From assembly GCA_934457145.1 (NCBI GenBank), contig CAKSHP010000013.1, positions 1 to 57,220 of the forward strand: a stretch of 57,220 bases of DNA, given 5' to 3'. The notes under the pieces were generated by a model. It had not been told where the DNA came from and ran no database searches. It was given only the letters and a program-made list of their open reading frames with translations. The position numbers were made by a program, and so were the translations under genes. Shown piece by piece: positions 50,035-57,220 of the stretch. This stretch comes from an uncultured Clostridia bacterium. Its GTDB lineage: Bacteria > Bacillota > Clostridia > UBA1381 > UMGS1253. How positions within the stretch are numbered: position 1 is the first letter of the stretch; each line of letters starts with the position of its first letter.

Positions 50035-52386
50035 TTACCATATTCTTATTCTGTCTTTTGGCGCAACAAACATTGCGTCGCCTTCTTTTATATCAAAAGC
50101 CGTGTAAAACGCGTCGCAGTTGACAATTGTGCGGTTTACTCTTAGTTTGTCGGGACTGTGTACATCAGTTAACGAAAGATAACTTGCAAATTCGCGGCTT
50201 GTGCTTGAAGCCCAGCATTTTGATATTTGCGTGTAAAACTTTTTGTAGTCGGGATTATCTTTAGTTGATAAAACCTGTGTTATGCATGCGACAGCGCCTA
50301 AGTCCGCAATGTTTTCGCTAAGTGTGAGAGTGCCGTTTGCGCAGATTCCCGGAGCGGATTCCTGATTATCGTAAAAGGCTTTAACCTTTTCGCAAAGCTG
50401 TGTAAACTGCTCATAGTCTTCTTTTGTCCACCAGTCGGCAGCGTTGCCGTTTTTGTCAAACTTTGCGCCGTTATTGTCAAAGGCGTGGGTTATTTCGTGC
50501 GCAATAATATATCCTATACCGCCGAGGTTTTCTTCGTAGGACGCGTTAACGTCATACATTGGCGACTGCAAAATTGCCGCAGGAAAGGTTATATCGTTTG
50601 AAGTGGGGCTGTAGCATGCGTTAACCGTGAACGGCTGCATTGCCCATTCGCTTTTGTCAACACTTGTGCCCTGAAGCTTGCAAACGCCTTGACGTGAGGC
50701 TTTCATAGCACAAATAATATTGTCAAAATAGCTTCCGCCTTCGGATTTTGATTTTATGTCCGCATTGTCAAGATATGATTCAAAATTATCGGGATAACCG
50801 ACCTTTATTGTGATTGCATTTAGCTTTTCTTTAGCTTTCTGTTTTGTTTGTTCGCTCATCCAGTCGAGAGAATCGAGCCTTTTTTCATAAACGGATATTA
50901 TATCTTTTATCATTTTTGTAACATCGGCTTTGGACTTTTCGTCAAAATACTTTTGCGAATAGATTTTTCCGATATAGTCTGCCATAAACGACTGCACTGT
51001 AAGCACAGCTTTTTCATCATCCGAATAACTTCCCTGTATACCTAAATATTCTTCGTTAAAGGTTTGCGAAAGTTCGGAAACTTTGTCGGAAAGCGATGAG
51101 CCGAGGCTTGAAATAAGATTGATTTTTGCAACGGCCTTTAATTCTTCAATGTTTTCGTTTGTGTAAATACCGGCAATAGCATCTGTAAGATTTGTGTCAT
51201 TTATCATTATGCGGTCTTCTTTTTTTAAGCCGCTGTTTGCAAAAACAGTGTCTATATCAAGGCTTTTGAATTTATTTTTGATTTCGTCATAAGTAAAAAT
51301 GTTATATATTTTGTCAACATCACCTAACTGCTCGGGGTTTAAAGAAGCTTCGGAAAGGCGTTTTTCAAAGTTATAGAATGCTTTTGCATGATTTAAAGCG
51401 TTTTCTTCAGTTTCACCGGCAACCAAAAGCAGTCCTTTTATATATTTTATATATGAATTATACTGCGCCTCGGAAGCATTTTGGTAAAAATCTTTCGGCA
51501 AACTCGGCGACACGGTTGCAAAAGACAAAATGTATTTTGTACTGTCTTTTAAATCAATGCCGACAGTAAAGGCGCAAAACAAATTTGTGTATAAATTATT
51601 TGAAACGTCGCTGAAAAATTTGTTAAGCTCTGAAATGTCCTTCACGCCGTCAAGCTGGTCAAGGTATTTTTGAATTGGAGCTATGCCCGTTTTTTCTCTT
51701 GATTCTTTATCTCTCACATTCGTGTAAAAATCATAGATTTTTTGCTCGGGAGTGCCTTTTTGATAACCGCTTCCGCTTAAAATATCGTTTATAATTTCGC
51801 TGACTTCTTCGGTTGCCTTATCGTTTAAATCGTAAAGCGTGCCGCTGATTGCCCTGCCGTTGTCAAGCGTGATATTATCTAATATATTTTTGTTGACAGC
51901 AGCATAAAAATCGTCTTTTTCGTTTGTTCCGATAAGCGAATATGTTCTTTTGCACATTGTGTTAAGATAAGAAATATCTATCGGATTTTCGCCGGAAAAG
52001 GAGCCGTCTGCTTCGGGGAGCACAATGCCGGCGTCCAAAACGCTTTTCAGTTCGTCTGATGCCCATGAGGGAATGTCTGAAAAACTGTTTTGCACCGCCA
52101 TGCGTTTGTTATGTCCGACAGGTTCGGGCAAAGTGTTAAACGCGCGGTTTAGCATAACAAGCGCTTCGGATTTTGTGATTTCTTTGTCTTCGTACAAATT
52201 GCCGTCGCCGTAGCCTTTTATAATATCGCTCTTTTTAAGATTGGGATTGTAAGCGGCTGCAGCCTTTAAAAGATAGTCGGCTGTTTCGCCGCGCGTCATC
52301 TGTACGTCCGAACAAAATGCGCTTGTGCTTATGCATGATACACAAAGCAGCGCCGTCAGTGCTGTTTTAAAAAAATATTTTTTCAT
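50035..52386 (-). CDS. Secreted M13-family metallopeptidase with N-terminal SLH domains
   Basis: 783 residues. Signal peptide to about residue 25 (AFC/S). Residues about 30-150 contain two SLH-like repeats (MTRGETADYLLKAA, SFSDIPSWASDELKSVLDAGIV), which attach proteins to the cell wall. The rest is an M13 (neprilysin/PepO) peptidase: NACYSPTSNDITFPAAILQ, zinc site HEITHAFDNNG (His630, His634), third ligand Glu691 in SENIADLGA and the C-terminal DVHSPDKLRVNRTIVNCDAFY. It would cleave short peptides at the cell surface. M13 with an SLH anchor is uncommon. Confidence 0.92.
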   Translation of the reverse strand: MKKYFFKTALTALLCVSCISTSAFCSDVQMTRGETADYLLKAAAAYNPNLKKSDIIKGYGDGNLYEDKEITKSEALVMLNRAFNTLPEPVGHNKRMAVQNSFSDIPSWASDELKSVLDAGIVLPEADGSFSGENPIDISYLNTMCKRTYSLIGTNEKDDFYAAVNKNILDNITLDNGRAISGTLYDLNDKATEEVSEIINDILSGSGYQKGTPEQKIYDFYTNVRDKESREKTGIAPIQKYLDQLDGVKDISELNKFFSDVSNNLYTNLFCAFTVGIDLKDSTKYILSFATVSPSLPKDFYQNASEAQYNSYIKYIKGLLLVAGETEENALNHAKAFYNFEKRLSEASLNPEQLGDVDKIYNIFTYDEIKNKFKSLDIDTVFANSGLKKEDRIMINDTNLTDAIAGIYTNENIEELKAVAKINLISSLGSSLSDKVSELSQTFNEEYLGIQGSYSDDEKAVLTVQSFMADYIGKIYSQKYFDEKSKADVTKMIKDIISVYEKRLDSLDWMSEQTKQKAKEKLNAITIKVGYPDNFESYLDNADIKSKSEGGSYFDNIICAMKASRQGVCKLQGTSVDKSEWAMQPFTVNACYSPTSNDITFPAAILQSPMYDVNASYEENLGGIGYIIAHEITHAFDNNGAKFDKNGNAADWWTKEDYEQFTQLCEKVKAFYDNQESAPGICANGTLTLSENIADLGAVACITQVLSTKDNPDYKKFYTQISKCWASSTSREFASYLSLTDVHSPDKLRVNRTIVNCDAFYTAFDIKEGDAMFVAPKDRIRIW

Positions 52387-52530
52387 GTTTTTATACCATT
52401 TCTACGTATTATTGTAAACTCAAAATCATTGTAACATACAAAAATGTCAAAGTCAATTACAGCCAAAAATATTAACAAAAAATTGACAAATTTTTACGAG
52501 CAGTGCTGCAGCTAAAGAAAGTGCTGATTA

Positions 52531-52579
52531 AAAAAACAAATCGCACGGTTTAAAATTTTTGTACTGTGCGATTTGTTTT
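52531..52579 (-). terminator. Terminator of the esterase gene
   Basis: ACAAATCGCAC-type arms (52535-52548 with their complement at 52563-52576, one mismatch) are followed on the minus strand by a run of U. It lies 5 bp past the esterase stop codon. Confidence 0.8.
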
Positions 52580-52583
52580 AAAA

Positions 52584-53444
52584 TTATTTATCAGGGCAAA
52601 TATTTTTGCTTTCGCAAACGTCTTTTGATGCGCATGTTTCGCAGTTGCAATCATGTATAATGCCCATGCCTTTAAACCATCTTTCGCAAAGGTTTACCCA
52701 CTCGCGTATGTCCTTTTTTGTTTCGGCAAGACCGAGTCCGTGCGGGCCTTCTCTGAAAATATGAAGCTCAAACGGCACATTTTTTTTGCTGAGTTCGCCG
52801 GCAAGCATAAGGGAGTTTTCAACCGGCATGTCGTCTGTGGCAGTGTGCCATATAAATGCGGGGGAGGTGTCTTTTGTAACGCGCCGCTCAATGCTGTATT
52901 TTGCAGCTGTCAGGTAATCCACATCGCCCAAAAGATTTACGCGGCTGCCGTAGTGAAAGCATGAAACCAGCGAAATCACAGGATAACACAAAACCATAAA
53001 ATCCGGCCGGGAGGACATCTTATCAATTTCGTCTTGCGCGCAATATCTTAAGTCATCAAAAATTGTGCCGCAGTATGCCGCAAGATGTCCGCCGGCGCTA
53101 AAGCCCAACATTCCTATCTTGTCTTTATCGTAGCCATAGTCTTTTGAAAGATATCTTGCATAGCGCACAGCTCTTTGCGCATCAAGCATAGGAGCCGGAA
53201 ATTTATACGGATTTACTCTGTAGTCAAGCACAAATGCGCTTACGCCTATGGAATTTAACCACCATGCAATTGGTTCGCCCTCATGATATGCTTTCATGCC
53301 ATAGCCTCCGCCGGGACAAATTACAACGCATGCCTTTGCGCCTTCTTTTATGTATGCTCTCATGCTCGGCATAAGTTTTTCATCTGCTGTATCATAAAGA
53401 GGGATATTTTGTTTTTCCCATAAAAATATTTTGCTTTCGTCCAT
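52584..53444 (-). CDS. Alpha/beta-hydrolase, BD-FAE/acetyl-esterase type
   Basis: About 286 residues from ATG 53444, 8 nt after GAAAGGTG. No signal peptide. Oxyanion motif CPGGGYGMKAYHEGEP, nucleophile GFSAGGHLAAY, Asp in WHTATDDMPVE and His in GPHGLGLAE. This is the family of cytoplasmic esterases that remove acetyl or feruloyl groups from oligosaccharides. The C-terminal 20 residues are Cys-rich (CNCETCASKDVCESKNIC), an odd add-on resembling a small metal-binding tail. It stands between two terminators. Confidence 0.82.
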   Translation of the reverse strand: MDESKIFLWEKQNIPLYDTADEKLMPSMRAYIKEGAKACVVICPGGGYGMKAYHEGEPIAWWLNSIGVSAFVLDYRVNPYKFPAPMLDAQRAVRYARYLSKDYGYDKDKIGMLGFSAGGHLAAYCGTIFDDLRYCAQDEIDKMSSRPDFMVLCYPVISLVSCFHYGSRVNLLGDVDYLTAAKYSIERRVTKDTSPAFIWHTATDDMPVENSLMLAGELSKKNVPFELHIFREGPHGLGLAETKKDIREWVNLCERWFKGMGIIHDCNCETCASKDVCESKNICPDK

Positions 53445-53519
53445 TTTAATCACCTTTCTTTTTTTACGCCTGTTTAAATTATTATACATCAAAATTAAAG
53501 TTTGTCAATAGATTTACTA

Positions 53520-53553
53520 AAAAAATGCCTTGCCGTAAAACAAAGCATTTTTT
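53520..53553 (-). terminator. Terminator of the GH4 galactosidase gene
   Basis: On the minus strand AAAAAATGCTTTG pairs with CAAGGCATTTTTT (13 bp, one G-U) with an 8-nt loop, 15 bp past the stop codon. Confidence 0.8.
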
Positions 53554-53567
53554 AAATAAAAAGGTTT

Positions 53568-54887
53568 TTAAATAACGGGATAACCGGATGCGGCATGCGC
53601 TTCTATAAGCTCATCACACATTTTAACAATATCGTCCATTGAAAGAATTGCTCCGCATCTGGGTTCAAGCATTGCTGCCATATAAATATCTTCTTTTTTG
53701 CGGCTTACAGCTGCTTTTATAGTAAGAAGCTGTGCGTTGATGTTGGTTCGGTTCATTGAAGCAAGCTGTTCGGGAAGGTCTCCTATATATGTGGGGTGTA
53801 TGCCGCAGCCGTCAACCATGCAGGGAACCTCGACGCAAGCGTTTTGCGGAAGGTTTGTTATAAGATTTGTGTTTAAAACATTGCTGCCTATTTTATAAGG
53901 AGCATTTGTTACCATTGCTTCGATTATGCGCGATGCATATTCAAGGCTGCGTTCGTGAGTAATATCGCTGCTGCCTACAAGCTTTTCGCGCTGCTCTTTC
54001 CATTTTTCAATCTGGTTTATGCAGCGGCGGGGATATTCGTCTAACGGAATATTATATTTATCGATAAGTTCGGGATAATTCGGCTTTATAAAATAGGGGT
54101 TATATTCCGCATTGTGTTCGCTGCTTTCCGTGCAGTAATAGCCGAAACGGTGTATGTATTCAAATCTTACCATATCGCTGTGCTTTTCGGTTTCGTTTTT
54201 CTTTACAGCTCTTTTTCTGATTTCGGGATAGAGGTCATTTCCGTGGATATCTGTTATTTCCAAAAGCCATCCCATGTGATTTATGCCTGCGATTTTGTCG
54301 ATAAATCCGCCTTCGGGATGTATGTCAAGAGAGTCTAAAAGATGTTTTGCGCAGACCTGCACACTGTGGCACAATCCAATTGTTTTAATATCTGTATGGC
54401 GCTGCATATATCCTGTGAGCATTGCCATGGGGTTAGAGTAGTTTAAAAACCATGCATTGGGGCACACCTGCTGCATATCCTGTGCAAACTCTTTAAGAAC
54501 GGGAATTGTTCTTAATGCGCGGAAAATTCCGCCTATTCCGAGCGTGTCGCCGATAGTTTGGGAGATGCCGTATTTTTTCGGAATTTCAAAGTCAATCACG
54601 GTTGATGGCTCATATCCTCCGACCTGGATTGCATTTATAACAAAATCGGCACCGCGCAGAGCCTCTTTGCGGTTTTTACCTCCTAAATACGTTTTAACTG
54701 AAGCTTTTGATGAATTATATTTTTCATTTAAAGCGTCTATAACGAGCTTGGAGTCGTTAAGTCTTTCGGCGTCTATGTCATAAAGTGCAATTTCCGAATC
54801 GGAAAGAGAAGGCGTTAAAAGTACGTCTCCTAAAACGTTTTTTGCAAACACGGTGCTTCCCGCACCCATAAAAGTTATTTTTATCAA
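53568..54887 (-). CDS. melA: Alpha-galactosidase, glycoside hydrolase family 4 (MelA-like)
   Basis: 439 residues. The NAD-binding start ITFMGAGSTVFAKN and DIDAERL, then NAIQVGGYE, GDTLGIGGIFRALRTIP, NYSNPMAMLTGYM, and the manganese-site GLCHSVQ and INHMGWLLEI identify GH4. The CHS motif is that of the alpha-galactosidase subgroup. The enzyme uses NAD and manganese for a redox-assisted cleavage in the cytoplasm. A divergent AraC regulator shares the promoter region. Confidence 0.92.
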   Translation of the reverse strand: MIKITFMGAGSTVFAKNVLGDVLLTPSLSDSEIALYDIDAERLNDSKLVIDALNEKYNSSKASVKTYLGGKNRKEALRGADFVINAIQVGGYEPSTVIDFEIPKKYGISQTIGDTLGIGGIFRALRTIPVLKEFAQDMQQVCPNAWFLNYSNPMAMLTGYMQRHTDIKTIGLCHSVQVCAKHLLDSLDIHPEGGFIDKIAGINHMGWLLEITDIHGNDLYPEIRKRAVKKNETEKHSDMVRFEYIHRFGYYCTESSEHNAEYNPYFIKPNYPELIDKYNIPLDEYPRRCINQIEKWKEQREKLVGSSDITHERSLEYASRIIEAMVTNAPYKIGSNVLNTNLITNLPQNACVEVPCMVDGCGIHPTYIGDLPEQLASMNRTNINAQLLTIKAAVSRKKEDIYMAAMLEPRCGAILSMDDIVKMCDELIEAHAASGYPVI

Positions 54888-54924
54888 TTGTTTTCACCCT
54901 TTCAAGTTTTTTATTACAATGCAT

Positions 54925-54953
54925 ATAATAGCATAAAAAATAAAAATAAACAA
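54925..54953 (-). promoter_or_regulatory. Promoter of the GH4 gene
   Basis: On the minus strand TTGTTT (54953-54948), 17-bp spacer, TATTAT (54930-54925). Its -35 box abuts that of the divergent AraC promoter. Confidence 0.6.
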
Positions 54954-54983
54954 TTGCATTATGTGTGTAAAATATGGTATAAT
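54954..54983 (+). promoter_or_regulatory. Promoter of the AraC regulator
   Basis: TTGCAT (54954-54959), 18-bp spacer, extended -10 TGGTATAAT (TATAAT 54978-54983), 30 bp upstream of the start codon. Confidence 0.65.
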
Positions 54984-55012
54984 GTTGTTTAATGAAAGAA
55001 AGGAAAAAAGAT

Positions 55013-55774
55013 ATGAGCGAAAAAAAGAATATTATAGCGGTAACAAATAAAAATTTTAAAGATTTAAATCCGGTTGACGCAGGATATGAAAAATGCGAAA
55101 AGTCCCACAATTTCGGACCGAACATCCGCGACTACTGGCTTATTCATTATGTTAAAAGCGGCTGCGGAACATTTATAAAAGAAGATAAAACATATCATGT
55201 TAAAAGCGGACAGGCTTTTTTGATTTGTCCGGACGAGGTGTGTAAGTATACTGCCGATGAAAATGATCCGTGGGAATATATTTGGATTGGTTTTACGGGC
55301 AGCTGTGCAAAAGAGTTTGAATGTCTCGGAGCAGTGTTTGAAGCAGACGAAAAAATATTTGACGCAATTTCTCATGCATGGGAATACGGTGTGTGTCAAA
55401 GCGAGTATTTAACAGGCGAGCTGTTTTTGCTCTACACAAGTTTGTTTTCGCAAAAGGAGGAAAGCGGCGGCTATGTTAAACAGGCATGCGGTTATATAGA
55501 CACAAATTATTTAAACGATATAAAAATTTGCGATATTGCAAAGATTATCGGAGTGGAGAGAACATATCTTGCAAAGCTGTTTAAAAAAGAAAAGAAAATA
55601 AGCATGCAGCAATATCTTGTAGATGTGCGTATAAGCAAAGCAAAAAAACTTTTGGAAATGGGATATACCGTAAACGAAGCGGCATACATGTCGGGGTATA
55701 AGGATGTTTGCAATTTTTCGAAAATGTTTAAAAGAAAAATGAATATAAGTCCCGCAAAAGCAAAAAAACATTAA
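55013..55774 (+). CDS. AraC-family transcription regulator, probably of melA
   Basis: 253 residues from ATG 55013 (MSEKKNIIAV), with AGAAAGGA 8-9 nt upstream; the ATG at 54992 has no SD. The N-terminal cupin (YWLIHYVKSGCGTFIKEDKTYHVKSGQAFLICPDE) resembles sugar-sensing AraC/MsmR/RafR regulators. The C-terminal double helix-turn-helix has ICDIAKIIGVERTYLAKLFKKEKK and MSGYKDVCNFSKMFKRKMNISPAKAK. Divergent from the GH4 alpha-galactosidase, its likely target. Confidence 0.9.
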   Translation: MSEKKNIIAVTNKNFKDLNPVDAGYEKCEKSHNFGPNIRDYWLIHYVKSGCGTFIKEDKTYHVKSGQAFLICPDEVCKYTADENDPWEYIWIGFTGSCAKEFECLGAVFEADEKIFDAISHAWEYGVCQSEYLTGELFLLYTSLFSQKEESGGYVKQACGYIDTNYLNDIKICDIAKIIGVERTYLAKLFKKEKKISMQQYLVDVRISKAKKLLEMGYTVNEAAYMSGYKDVCNFSKMFKRKMNISPAKAKKH

Positions 55775-55816
55775 AAAAACAAACTATCCGTTATTTTTCA
55801 GGATAGTTTGTTTTTT
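55774..55816. terminator. Bidirectional terminator between AraC and YwaF-like genes
   Basis: A 16-bp perfect inverted repeat (core AAACTATCC/GGATAGTTT) with A- and T-runs begins at the last base of the AraC stop codon. Confidence 0.9.
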
Positions 55817-55826
55817 ATTTGAAACT

Positions 55827-56618
55827 TTATTTAACTGCGTGAGCAACTTCTTCATTTTGACTGCTTCTTTTTTCGCGGATACGGTAATACAATCTTGTTA
55901 AGTGATGTATCACGATAAACGGCGGAACTGCCTGCCAGAATGTGATTGAAAATGAAAACAGTTTTGGGTTCATTTTATATACAACGTCAACGATTGTTCC
56001 GGGATTGCTTTGCGATACAAACATAAGATTGCTGCCGAATATCATGTTTATAATATATGCTATTATGCTTACTGCCACAACAAGCGGGGCATAATAGTAG
56101 ATATCTTTAAACGAAAGCTTTGCATAATCGGTTATAACAAAAAGTATGCCGAGGTATATCATAATTGAATGTAAAAGAAAGCTTTGTATTGTTATAAAAT
56201 GAAACACCGGATACGTTCCTGCCGTGGTGCACGGCGATAAAATATATGCACATCCGCCAACAACTCCGCCGACAATTAAAAACACATCTCCGACTCTTTT
56301 TAAAAATCCTTTGCAGTAACCTGAAAACACACAGGCGTAAAGCGTGATAGAACAAAAATATAAAGGAATATATGTGTTCAAATTGCCCGCGTTTCCGATA
56401 CAGAGGTTAAAAATTATTTTAGCGGTTTCAAGCACCCATAAAACAATTGCGCATTTGCGAACCGTTTTTAAAATTTCGTCTTTGGTTTTTGTGCGCGTCT
56501 GATAAAGTGCGTAAAAAATTGCCGCTGCGCAAATCATTATAAGCATAAAGTGCGCCGGTGAATACATTTTATATGCGGCATACACTCCGCTTTTTGCAAA
56601 AAGTCTTTTAAAAAACAT
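55827..56618 (-). CDS. YwaF/TIGR02206-like integral membrane protein
   Basis: 263 residues with about six or seven membrane helices. The pattern YSPAHFMLIMICAAAIFYAL, NTYIPLYFCSITLYACVFSG, LSPCTTAGTYPVFHFITIQSFLLHSIMIYLG resembles the YwaF (TIGR02206) family, which has conserved His and Pro residues in helices. The function is unknown. The first in-frame ATG is used. It stands alone with a terminator shared with the AraC gene. Confidence 0.7.
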   Translation of the reverse strand: MFFKRLFAKSGVYAAYKMYSPAHFMLIMICAAAIFYALYQTRTKTKDEILKTVRKCAIVLWVLETAKIIFNLCIGNAGNLNTYIPLYFCSITLYACVFSGYCKGFLKRVGDVFLIVGGVVGGCAYILSPCTTAGTYPVFHFITIQSFLLHSIMIYLGILFVITDYAKLSFKDIYYYAPLVVAVSIIAYIINMIFGSNLMFVSQSNPGTIVDVVYKMNPKLFSFSITFWQAVPPFIVIHHLTRLYYRIREKRSSQNEEVAHAVK

Positions 56619-56871
56619 AATATAAATCCACCTTCTTTAAAAACAAATTCTATTATACTACAATTTTTTTATAACTTCCATAGAGTTTAAAAAAAATTTA
56701 CAAGTTTAGTTTATTCATTGTTGATTTCTAATATAGCAGCGAATAAAAGCAAAATTTAAACAAATTTTTATATTATGTTAAATTTTATGATTTTTTATTT
56801 AAAAGCAGCATAAAAAAGCATAAAAAACAGCGTAAAAAATTTTGGCAGTGCGGAATTTTGACAAAAAGGTA

Positions 56872-56900
56872 TTGACAAAAAAGCAAAATTTGTTTAAAAT
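56872..56900 (+). promoter_or_regulatory. Promoter of tRNA-Arg
   Basis: Perfect TTGACA (56872-56877), 17-bp spacer, TAAAAT (56895-56900), 36 bp before the tRNA. A second TTGACA at 56858-56863 is 14 bp upstream without a matching -10. The gap 56619-56871 shows no other feature. Confidence 0.75.
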
Positions 56901-56935
56901 AATTAAGTAAGTGTTTTTTGATAAACGCAATATAT

Positions 56936-57012
56936 GTTTCCGTAGCTCAGCAGGATAGAGCGACCGCCTCCTAAGCGGTAGGTCGGGTGTTCGAATCACC
57001 TCGGGAACGCCA
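56936..57012 (+). tRNA. tRNA-Arg (anticodon CCT)
   Basis: 77 nt including an encoded CCA (57010-57012). Acceptor arms GTTTCCG and CGGGAAC pair with one G-U, discriminator G. The anticodon stem ACCGC/GCGGT encloses the loop CTCCTAA with anticodon CCT (56970-56972), which reads AGG. The T arm has GTTCGAATC. It is the only tRNA in the window. Confidence 0.96.
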
Positions 57013-57019
57013 AAAACTC

Positions 57020-57061
57020 CGCCGGAAACTTAAGTAAAATCAAGGGTTTCCGGCGTTTTTT
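57020..57061 (+). terminator. Terminator of tRNA-Arg
   Basis: CGCCGGAAAC pairs with GTTTCCGGCG (10 bp), followed by six T. It begins 8 nt after the CCA end. Confidence 0.85.
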
Positions 57062-57220
57062 CATTTTTACAAAGAAACAGCAAAAACGAAAAAATCACAA
57101 ATTTTCATTAGCAAATTCTCTCTCTGCTAATGGCGGAAAAAATCGAGCCAAAAATCCTGCTAATGGACAAGGCGGTCGTTACCCTGTTAATTCGTTCATT
57201 TTTCAATAATGGAGGATTAT
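57062..57220. other. Right-edge region, upstream of a gene outside the window
   Basis: There is no complete gene. CTGCTAATGG occurs twice (about 57127 and 57157). GGAGG near 57211 looks like an SD, so a plus-strand coding sequence may start just beyond the window. Confidence 0.35.

Noticed and set aside
56799..56999. Minus-strand ORF starting MIRTPDLPLRRRSLYPAELR
   Set aside because: This is the well-known spurious reading frame antisense to a tRNA gene.
1..57220. Insertion sequences, prophage genes or CRISPR arrays
   Set aside because: No transposase, integrase, phage structural gene or repeat-spacer array was seen anywhere in the window.

Overview
The window reads as chromosomal DNA of an A+T-rich anaerobic member of the Clostridia (Bacillota). 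The basis is the CIRCE/hrcA-grpE-dnaK-dnaJ block, a FabK-type fatty acid operon, an NfnAB-like flavoprotein pair, a HydE hydrogenase maturase, an agr-type peptide signalling system, DUF1836, stalk-domain, SLH and InlB-repeat secreted proteins, and strong Shine-Dalgarno (SD) sites with sigma-A promoters. Several carbohydrate genes (GH38, GH4, SGNH esterase, BD-FAE-like esterase, a large lyase-like secreted protein, gluconate dehydrogenase), each near AraC-type regulators or alone, suggest a gut or rumen glycan user. I cannot name the species.

Layout: 0.3-5.7 kb, a giant secreted beta-propeller protein. 6-11 kb, heat-shock genes under CIRCE. 11.3-13.6 kb, nfnA-nfnB. 13.7-17.3 kb (minus), an ECF sigma/anti-sigma pair, DUF1836, a PHP phosphoesterase and an SGNH hydrolase. 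17.4-20.7 kb, agrA-agrC, a structured RNA candidate and a secreted stalk-domain protein. 20.8-24.8 kb, a GH38 alpha-mannosidase with a divergent AraC regulator. 24.8-26.1 kb, an unlisted 49-residue membrane peptide and agrB-agrD. 27.4-34.7 kb, fabH-acpP-fabK-fabD-fabG-fabF-fabZ-accD-accA. 34.8-38.8 kb, an AraC regulator and a secreted lyase-like protein. 38.9-42.1 kb (minus), pfkA-ppk. 42-46.4 kb, an XRE/membrane pair, an HD protein, and hydE-ttcA-tcdA. 46.7-50 kb, an NlpC/P60 hydrolase, a hydroxypyruvate isomerase-like protein, LemA and TPM proteins. 50-56.6 kb, an M13 peptidase, an esterase, a GH4 galactosidase with AraC, and a YwaF-like membrane protein. A tRNA-Arg(CCT) lies near the right end.

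The most exciting part is the agr region. Two promoters 5.5 kb apart share a 38-bp block (30/38 identical) holding two 9-bp direct repeats separated by 12 bp, the geometry of AgrA/LytTR sites, each at the same distance from a TATAAT box. One drives agrBD. The other drives about 300 nt of non-coding, heavily folded sequence ending in a terminator-like hairpin. This resembles the P2/P3 layout of Staphylococcus aureus, so the transcript is a candidate RNAIII-like effector. It carries a 12-nt stretch perfectly complementary to the agrA ribosome-binding site, which suggests feedback. Neither the RNA nor the operators were searched against any database; they rest on reading the sequence.
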